A stretch of 64,000 nt of DNA from Sclerotiophoma versabilis. Taxonomy: Eukaryota > Ascomycota > Dothideomycetes > Pleosporales > Didymellaceae. Shown here piece after piece: positions 57,827 through 64,000 of this stretch. Below the pieces are notes generated by a model. That model was given only the letters and a program-made list of their open reading frames with translations, was not told the DNA's origin and made no database searches. The stretch covers positions 551,001-615,000 of the forward strand of contig JAAROD010000014.1 in assembly GCA_012274445.1 (NCBI GenBank), given 5' to 3'. Every line of letters starts with the position of its first letter. Position 1 is the first letter of the stretch. The translations under genes were made by a program, and so were the position numbers.

Positions 57827-58099
57827 TCATCGGGTCAGCGCCCACGCCAACCTAGCTTCCGCCTCAATACGCTTTCTCTCGGCCTTCTCAGTTGGGGTCT
57901 CAGTAGGCCTCGACGATCGTGCAGATTTCGTTCGCTTCGACGGCAACATTGATCGCAGTAACGATGTTGTTGACCGCGCTGTTGATGTAGACTTGATGGA
58001 CAGGGCGTCTTTCTCTAATCTCGCGTCCATACTTGGTCGATATGTGTTTTTCATCGTTGACGTTGTGAGGTGATGTGAGGTTGGTGTTGCAGCGTGCAT
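57827..58099 (-). CDS. Small basic Ser/Thr-rich protein, unknown
   Basis: Single exon of 90 aa; an internal Met at codon 16 is an alternative start. Very Ser/Thr-rich middle part and a charged C-terminal helix (TEKAERKRIEAEARLAWAL). Composition and a clean frame suggest a real gene. No family recognised. Confidence 0.42.
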   Translation of the reverse strand: MHAATPTSHHLTTSTMKNTYRPSMDARLEKDALSIKSTSTARSTTSLLRSMLPSKRTKSARSSRPTETPTEKAERKRIEAEARLAWALTR

Positions 58100-58958
58100 A
58101 GTCCGATTATCGGAGACGTTTACTGTGCGGGGAACAATCTTGGCTTGATCGATGGCGGAACTTGAGCGAGGTGAAGGAGCACGGTGTTGATCTTATGATT
58201 TTGACAATATGGAAAGAGTGCCTGATGATGGAAGAGTAGACCTTATACTCACACGTCTCGCCTGATGCATTACAGGGCACTGCTTTGGCCGCGTCGCGTC
58301 GTTCCTGCCTGTTGTTGCGCGTGGTTCATCGCGCATGCATTCGAAGCGCGCCAACTTACTCAGCCCTATCCGTGGCGTCCCATTCCGTCCAACCACCGCA
58401 CTCCATCTGCGTGAGTCACCCCGCCATCGGTATGCGTTACAAAGTAAGACGCCATGTAGAAGGGCGCCTCGCTTGTCGGTCCTTCATGGGGTTAGGGCAG
58501 GGAGGACTGTTGAAGGATAGAGGCTGAGTACCGCCCTTCCAGACCCTCGCTAGCGCTAGCGCGTCCAGATTGGGTGCTAACATCCTTCACCGAAAGCAGT
58601 GCACGTGGTGATACTGTTGTAAGCTCGCCGGCAGGTAACTATGACATGGGTGTAATGCGGGCCGGGCAAACGACGCTTGATTTATAACGCTGCAACCGCC
58701 GGTGAATTGATTGTACCTGCAAGCACCAAATTTCAAGCTCTGGGTTCTCCGGGATACGGCCGCGGACCCATCAGCCCTGTTTCGCTGGCTCATAATGACC
58801 ATGAATCTGGGGGACGAACAATGATCGAAAGCCGAGTAAAGCAAAACCGCATTGATGGAGTAATGTGTATGCATTGATTTATCATCATGGGAATCTGAAA
58901 ATCCAACCCAACCTCAACGCCATGTCCGATGCCATCATATACCTGTCTCTCATATCTT
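58100..58958. other. Intergenic region
   Basis: 3' flank of the nitrite reductase gene and promoter side of the small gene at 57827; nothing supported. Confidence 0.45.
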
Positions 58959-61900
58959 CTACCAGTCCAGGCCGCCAGCACCCCTCTCACCACCAGCGAG
59001 GATCATGCTCGCCTTACCCTTCTCGCCGAGTCCGTTCTCGAGATGGCTAACCTGCATTCCCTTCCTCCCCTTGAGCTTCATACGCTCAAGCTTCTTGTCC
59101 AGCGCGACGAACGGATCCTCAGACTCGCTCTTCTTGATCTTGAACTTCTCTGTGCCCAGCACACTGTCCAGTTCATCAACACTCGGCAGCTTGACATACA
59201 GCCACCCGTCACCCCTCTCCTCAACTGGAAAGGTAGCGATGTTGACAGACTCGTCGTTGGCACAGCGTCCTGCCTGCTCGCCACTGAGCTCAAAGTTGCG
59301 CTTGTGGTTCGGGCATGAGACCCAGAGCTTGTTGTTCTTGATGTCATCGCCGATTAGACCATCGCTGAGCACGAAGGCACGCTTGTGCGGACACATCTGC
59401 TGCGTGCAGTAGTACTTGCCGCGGACCTTGAAGACGGCTAACTGTGTGTCGCCACGCTTGAGCGCCTTGGAGTCGCCTGTCGGTGTGTCCTTGAGCTCCT
59501 CGGCCTTGAGCATCGGTTGCCAGCTGAGCTCTGTCCACTTGTGACCGCGGAAGTCCTCTGTAACGCTGTCCTTGGGCCAATACGAGGGGCGTTCTTGTCC
59601 ACGCTCCTGTGTGGGCTCGATAGTGTCGACAATGTTCTCGGATGTGTTTGCGAATTGGTTGAACCAGGCCTTCTTCTTCGGGTCTTTGAGGACTTCAGTC
59701 CATTCGCAAAAGAATGAGCCGACGAGATCTTCCATCTGTTTCTCCAGGTCGGCGCAGATCCCAAGCTTGTCTTCCAAAATGACTTCTTGTAGGTACTTGA
59801 TGCCTCCGGGCAGATTCTCCATCCAGCGCGCTGTGCGCTGGAGTTTATCGGCTGTGCGGATATAGAAGGAGAGGTAACGGTCGAGAATGGGTACGACATC
59901 GTCCGGAGGTACGTCTTTAGCGAGGAGTTCTGAGTGACGCGGTTTCGCACCGCCGTTACCGCCAACGAAGATGTTAAAACCCTTCTCAGTGGCGATGAGA
60001 CCGAAGTCTTTGTTTTGTGCTTCTGCGCACTCGCGGACACAGCCTGACACTCCACCCTTGATCTTGTGAGGACCACGGATGGACTTGTATCGCTCTTCCA
60101 GACGGACTGCCATACCGACACTGTCACCAATACCGAAGCGGCACCATGTGGTTCCAACACATGACTTGACTGTACGCAACGACTTGGCATAGGCGTGTCC
60201 AGACTCCATGCCACCATCAATCAGCTCCTGCCAGATATCAGGCAGATCCTGCTTCCTAGCACCGAACATGTCGATACGCTGACCGCCGGTGATCTTGGTG
60301 TAGAGGTTGTACTTCTTGGCCACTGTACCGATAATGATGAGCTTTTCCGGTGTGATTTCTCCACCAGAAACTCGTGGTACGACTGAGAAAGTGCCGTTGC
60401 GCTGAATGTTGGCCAAGAACCTATCGTTCGTCTCTTGCAGACCTCGCCTCTCAACATCAAGCAGATGCTTGTTGAACAGCGATGCGATGATTGATCCGAT
60501 GGCGGGCTTGCACGCCTCGCATCCTGCAGACTCGGGTTCGCTGCCACATTCCCTCATGACGGCATCGAAGTCCTTCAGGTTCTTAACGTAGATAATGTTG
60601 AACAGGTCTGCACGAGAGTACTCAAAGTGCGGGCACAAGTGGTTCTTGACCTCCTGGCCCATGGATGCCATAGTCTTGTTGAAGATCGTCTGTACGAGCG
60701 GCATGCAGCCACCACATCCAGTACCTGCCTTTGTACAGGACTTGACATCGCCGATCGACTTGCATGTTCCGTCCTTGACAGAGTTGACGACATCGTCTTT
60801 GGTAACATTGTGGCAAGAGCAGATTTGTGTATCCCCGGATAGATCAGACCCATCGTCTTCACCGCCCTTCGATGCTCCAATGATCAACTCAGCCGGAGGA
60901 ATCTCCAGTGGTTTCTGGTTTTTGACCATTGGCACCAGCTTGATGTAGTCTTTTGTGTCACCGATCATCATGCCGCCGAGTAGGTACTTTCCATCCATGG
61001 TGAACAGGTACTTCTTGTATACCTGCTGGAATGGATCTTTGTATGTAAGTGCCTTGACCGGTGGTGCTGCAGGTCCACTTGTGAGGTTTTTAACCTTGTC
61101 CACCTCTTTTTTCTCCGGCTTCTGGCGTCCAGGCATATCCTTGGGCCCATCACGGTCCGCAAAGAAGTCGCCAAAGCTAGCGACTTCGACTCCAAGCAGC
61201 TTGAGCTTGGTGCTGAGGTCTGGACGCTTGAATTTACGGGGCGCGTGTGCTTTCGCTTGTGTCAGATTGAAAGCCAGCACATCCGCCATCTCAACACCAG
61301 GTGCAATAAGACCGAATGTTTGATTCTCCCAGCTTGCGCATTCACCGATGGCGTAGATGTCAGGTGCTGAAGTCGACAGGTCGTCGCTGACGATGATGCC
61401 GCCGCCGCGGTCTGCACACTTGATGGATGCTTTGCGAGCAAGCTCATCACGGGCCTTGATACCGATCGCAAAGCAAATGCATGAGCACTCCATCTCTTCG
61501 CCATCCTCGAACACAACGCCACGCACTGCGTTCTTCTCGGTGGTCAGGATCTTGCCAACTCTTTTGCTAAGCATGACATCCAAACCCATGGCGCGCACCT
61601 GCTCCACTACCATGGATCCTGCATCGCCGTCCAACTGTCGCGAAAGCACCCATCGGTTGCGCTCAATCAGCTTGACTTGTGCGAAGTTCTCAAGATCCAT
61701 CATAGCGTGTGCAGCCTCAAGACCCAGCAGACCACCACCAACGACGGCGCCACTTGTTCCCTTACGTGTAGCGGAGAACTCGATCAGGCGCTGCAAGTCG
61801 TCGATTGTGCGATAAACGAATACTCCCTCCGCATCGTGGCCGGGTGTGTGTCGAGGGAGGAGAGCATCGGAACCTGTCGCAAGGACGAGGAGATCGTATG

Positions 61901-62487
61901 GTACTGTCTCGCCAGATGATGTTTTGACATTCTTGTTTGTGGAATCAATTTCGGTGACGAGTGTGTTGAGGTGGTAGTTCAGGGAACCTTCAGGCATGGA
62001 GGAATACCACTCCTTCGGATTCAAGTACAGGTTCTCGACTTGTCGGTGCTGGAAGAAACTTGTCAATCCGACGCGATTGTATGCCAGATGTGGTTCTTCG
62101 CCAATGACGACAATGTCATACTCTCTCCGCTTGACATCGTACTTCATGAGCTTCTCACTGTCCTTTTGTCAGCCATCTTGTCTCGCAGCGGGCATTGTTC
62201 CTGGAATTTAGCGCTCACATGAAGGCAATACCCACCATTCCCAATCCCACAACTACAACCTTTTTCCTCGCTTGTTGTGGTGTGTCCTTGATCTCGCCCT
62301 TCTTCTCTAACTCCTCTACCGTCTCAGGTAGCTTGTTCGCCTCGGGATCGTTCCACTCGCTGTTCGAAATGTTGCCATCTTTTGATCCCCACGTGCCGTG
62401 AACTGGTGATTCTGATTCTGAATGTGACGTCCCGGACTTGGGGTCGAGGCCCTGAGTGATGATCGGGCCTGGTTCTGTTTCCGCCAT
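58959..62487 (-). CDS. niiA: Assimilatory nitrite reductase [NAD(P)H]
   Basis: Reduces nitrite to ammonium with NAD(P)H, FAD, siroheme and iron-sulfur centres; cytosolic. Exons 62487..62219 and 62157..58959 give 1155 aa, close to the ~1100 usual in fungi. The phase-2 intron (61 bp) interrupts the first nucleotide-binding fold and its removal restores VVVVGLGMVGIAFIEKL. Domains in order: FAD/NAD-binding (about 75-490); a BFD-like 2Fe-2S part with CSCHN and CTKAGTGCGGC (about 534-570); siroheme/4Fe-4S halves with WCRFG and SGCVREC (about 755-795); and a C-terminal Rieske-type domain with CPHKRAF and CPNHKRNF (about 1010-1045). The start at 62487 is the first true ATG. It lies downstream of nitrate reductase on the same strand and probably answers to nitrate and nitrogen control. 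Confidence 0.96.
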
Positions 62488-62789
62488 CTTAGCTAAATTG
62501 GGTGTGTAACGCTCTTGCGAGCTGGGTATCGTTGGTCCCAAGAACCGTAGCTAGGTTGTTATCTAAGCCAGGAGAGGATGCAATGGCTCAGAGCATATAA
62601 TATGCCTGTCTCTCAAGATGGGTATCAAAACGCGACTTGGGTATATGAACAAAGGGACAGAAGACAGAAAGTGTGAAGAAAGCTTGAGGTCGAAAGATGA
62701 GGAGAGATACAATCCTGGAACTAGGCAATGTAGTAGTAAAAGCAATACCGTGATAGGCCGCTCAGCAAGAGATACTCAGCGCAAGACAA

Positions 62790-62797
62790 CTCCGTGG
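62790..62797 (+). promoter_or_regulatory. NirA-type site CTCCGTGG
   Basis: Exact match to CTCCGHGG about 0.3 kb upstream of the nitrite reductase ATG. Confidence 0.55.
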
Positions 62798-63107
62798 TAC
62801 GAATTCGCCCGTAGATCCATCACCTTACCTTCAACAACACGTTGTCCCGCGCCGGGTTTGCGCTTGTGGCGCACTGGAGATAGACCGCGAACAGGTCTGA
62901 CTACAGTTTCTAACTACCAATTAGCTCTACATGGTTTACCCCGCGGCGTATATCGGAAATGTAGAGTAAAGTCCCTGGTCTCATTCTCTAGCCCCTCCAT
63001 ATTGGTGGGACGAGGGGCTGTCGTCAGAGGCGTGATACCAGGATTCGAGCGGCCAAATCAAAATCTGGACAATTGTGATTGCAACTGTGTTTCAGCGCCA
63101 TCGTTCT

Positions 63108-63115
63108 CCACGGAG
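63108..63115 (-). promoter_or_regulatory. NirA-type site CTCCGTGG, minus strand
   Basis: CCACGGAG on plus, i.e. CTCCGTGG on minus, about 0.6 kb upstream of the nitrite reductase ATG and within 40-120 bp of three GATA sites. Confidence 0.55.
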
Positions 63116-63783
63116 ACGCAGCATCGAGGCACGAAAATGGTGCGCTGATAGTGGAGCGTGCACGGACGCATCTCCTGATAAGAACGCGAGGTTTTGGTGG
63201 AGCCAAGAGCGCGGGTCGCGCTGGGTACTGATAAGAACTTGGTCGCGGAGATGCGTACTCCAAGTCTTGGGACTCCGGCAGATGTCATTGTTGCGTTTGA
63301 GTGCAGGAGATTGAGATGCGCGGCTCCGCAGGCGCTGTATGCGTTGAGAGAGCGCAGAATTGAAGAGGAGAGAGGATATTTGGATCCTGATAAACGAGTA
63401 TTGGCGCTAACCGCATTGGGGTGTGAGAGCAGGTACGAGTGTTAGTATCACTACTGAACGACACTGGGTCTAGGCGTGTTCAGGGCGTGTCCAAAGCGTT
63501 TTAAAGGCAAGGCATTACAAGCCTATCACCAGAGAGCCATGTTCTAACAAGTCAAATCAAATATACTGTAAACATTTGCAAGAATAAATTAGACAGACAC
63601 CAACCATTCATATATTTGATTCTACCACATTGCTTAGTGGTGCTAAAAAAAAAGTGCCATATCAAACGCCTTTTCGCATAGCCCATATATGCAACATCAG
63701 CCATCCTGCGGTGAAGACAACCAACAGACACCATGATCTACATAGACACCAAAAGCTCAATCAGTCCAAGGTCCCCCCACCGC

Positions 63784-64000
63784 CTAGAAGAACACCAAAT
63801 CATCCTCCGCCCACCCAGCACCAAGCAACCAACTCCTCACGCTCTTCTCCAGCGGCTCAGGCCCACACACCAAAATCATCGTGTTTCCTTTCTCTCCGAC
63901 CTGACAATGCTTCTCAAGCAAGGGTGCCGCAATCCTCCCCCTGAGTCCTTGCCAGTCCTCCGGGCCCTGTGTCAGGGTATACAGGATCTGGCACCTGTCC
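63784..64000 (-). CDS. niaD: Assimilatory nitrate reductase, C-terminal end (partial)
   Basis: The gene runs off the right edge; only the last 71 residues and the stop (63786..63784) are in the window. They match the end of the NAD(P)H/FAD reductase domain of nitrate reductase: CQILYTLTQGPEDW, GRIAAPLLEKH, the NAD(P)-binding VCGPEPLEKSV, and the terminal GWAEDDLVFF. A cytochrome b5 reductase would end similarly, but its place next to nitrite reductase argues for nitrate reductase. The upstream molybdenum and heme domains lie outside the window. Confidence 0.85.
   Translation of the reverse strand, partial: DRCQILYTLTQGPEDWQGLRGRIAAPLLEKHCQVGEKGNTMILVCGPEPLEKSVRSWLLGAGWAEDDLVFF

Larger units (their letters stand above)
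62488..63783. promoter_or_regulatory. Nitrite reductase promoter with GATA and NirA-type sites
   Basis: About 1.3 kb between the nitrate reductase stop and the nitrite reductase ATG. It contains seven HGATAR sites (62751, 62878, 63146, 63176, 63229 and 63388 on plus; 63523-63528 on minus), the binding type of the AreA/NIT2 nitrogen regulator. It also holds two CTCCGHGG matches, the NirA binding type known from Aspergillus. No gene lies in the stretch. Function is inferred from motif match and position. Confidence 0.7.

Noticed and set aside
63030..63070. GGATTCGAG string resembling a tRNA T-arm
   Set aside because: No matching acceptor stem, D-arm or A-box at the required distance.
1..64000. 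CRISPR arrays, bacterial insertion sequences, bacterial-type operons
   Set aside because: Spliceosomal introns and fungal families throughout; no spaced direct-repeat arrays seen.

Overview
The window is nuclear DNA of a filamentous ascomycete. Introns are short (mostly 47-57 bp) with GTRNGT-type donors, and the gene families are fungal: myosin-motor chitin synthase, CFEM membrane receptor, Zn2Cys6 regulator, KRE6/SKN1 glucan synthase and a large Rieske-type nitrite reductase. The protein flavour fits Dothideomycetes, probably Pleosporales; that placement is inference and I name no species.

Layout. 1-6.5 kb: a class V chitin synthase (three exons) and its promoter. 7.7-9.7 kb: two small single-pass membrane proteins, one with a pure 25-unit GAA tract. 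9.7-11.1 kb: a TA-rich, relic-like stretch next to a small orphan gene. 11.5-16.1 kb: a disordered nuclear-type protein (minus) diverging from a GC-rich BTB protein (plus). 16.3-21.8 kb: the exocyst subunit Sec5 (minus) diverging from an unknown basic protein. 23.9-27.8 kb: a CFEM/Pth11-like receptor and a MATE-type transporter. 28.4-33 kb: a KRE6/SKN1 glucan synthase and thiamine pyrophosphokinase, both minus. 34.9-38.4 kb: a Zn2Cys6 regulator and a divergent histidine-type phosphatase. 40.5-45.5 kb: a long coiled-coil protein with a His/Gly tail, an Old Yellow Enzyme and an EthD-domain protein. 46.5-52.2 kb: a GH31 alpha-xylosidase-like enzyme, an MFS sugar transporter and a small LPxELR-type protein, all plus. 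52.5-58.1 kb: a gene-poor stretch with small, weakly supported minus-strand genes. 59-64 kb: nitrite reductase and the C-terminal end of nitrate reductase, in tandem on the minus strand, separated by 1.3 kb rich in GATA and NirA-type sites.

How the genes work together. The clearest pathway unit is nitrate assimilation (nitrate reductase end plus nitrite reductase). A second plausible unit is the GH31 enzyme with the co-oriented sugar permease, suggesting release and uptake of xylose-containing oligosaccharides. Chitin synthase V, Sec5 and the KRE6-like protein all serve polarised wall growth, but they are spread out and I see no sign of a cluster. I rebuilt exon structures by hand from splice signals, reading phase and family alignment knowledge; no search was run. 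I found no convincing new multi-gene system. The best leads are the zinc-cluster intron that can be retained in frame, the divergent phosphatase, the orphan gene beside the relic-like tract, and the His-rich coiled-coil protein.
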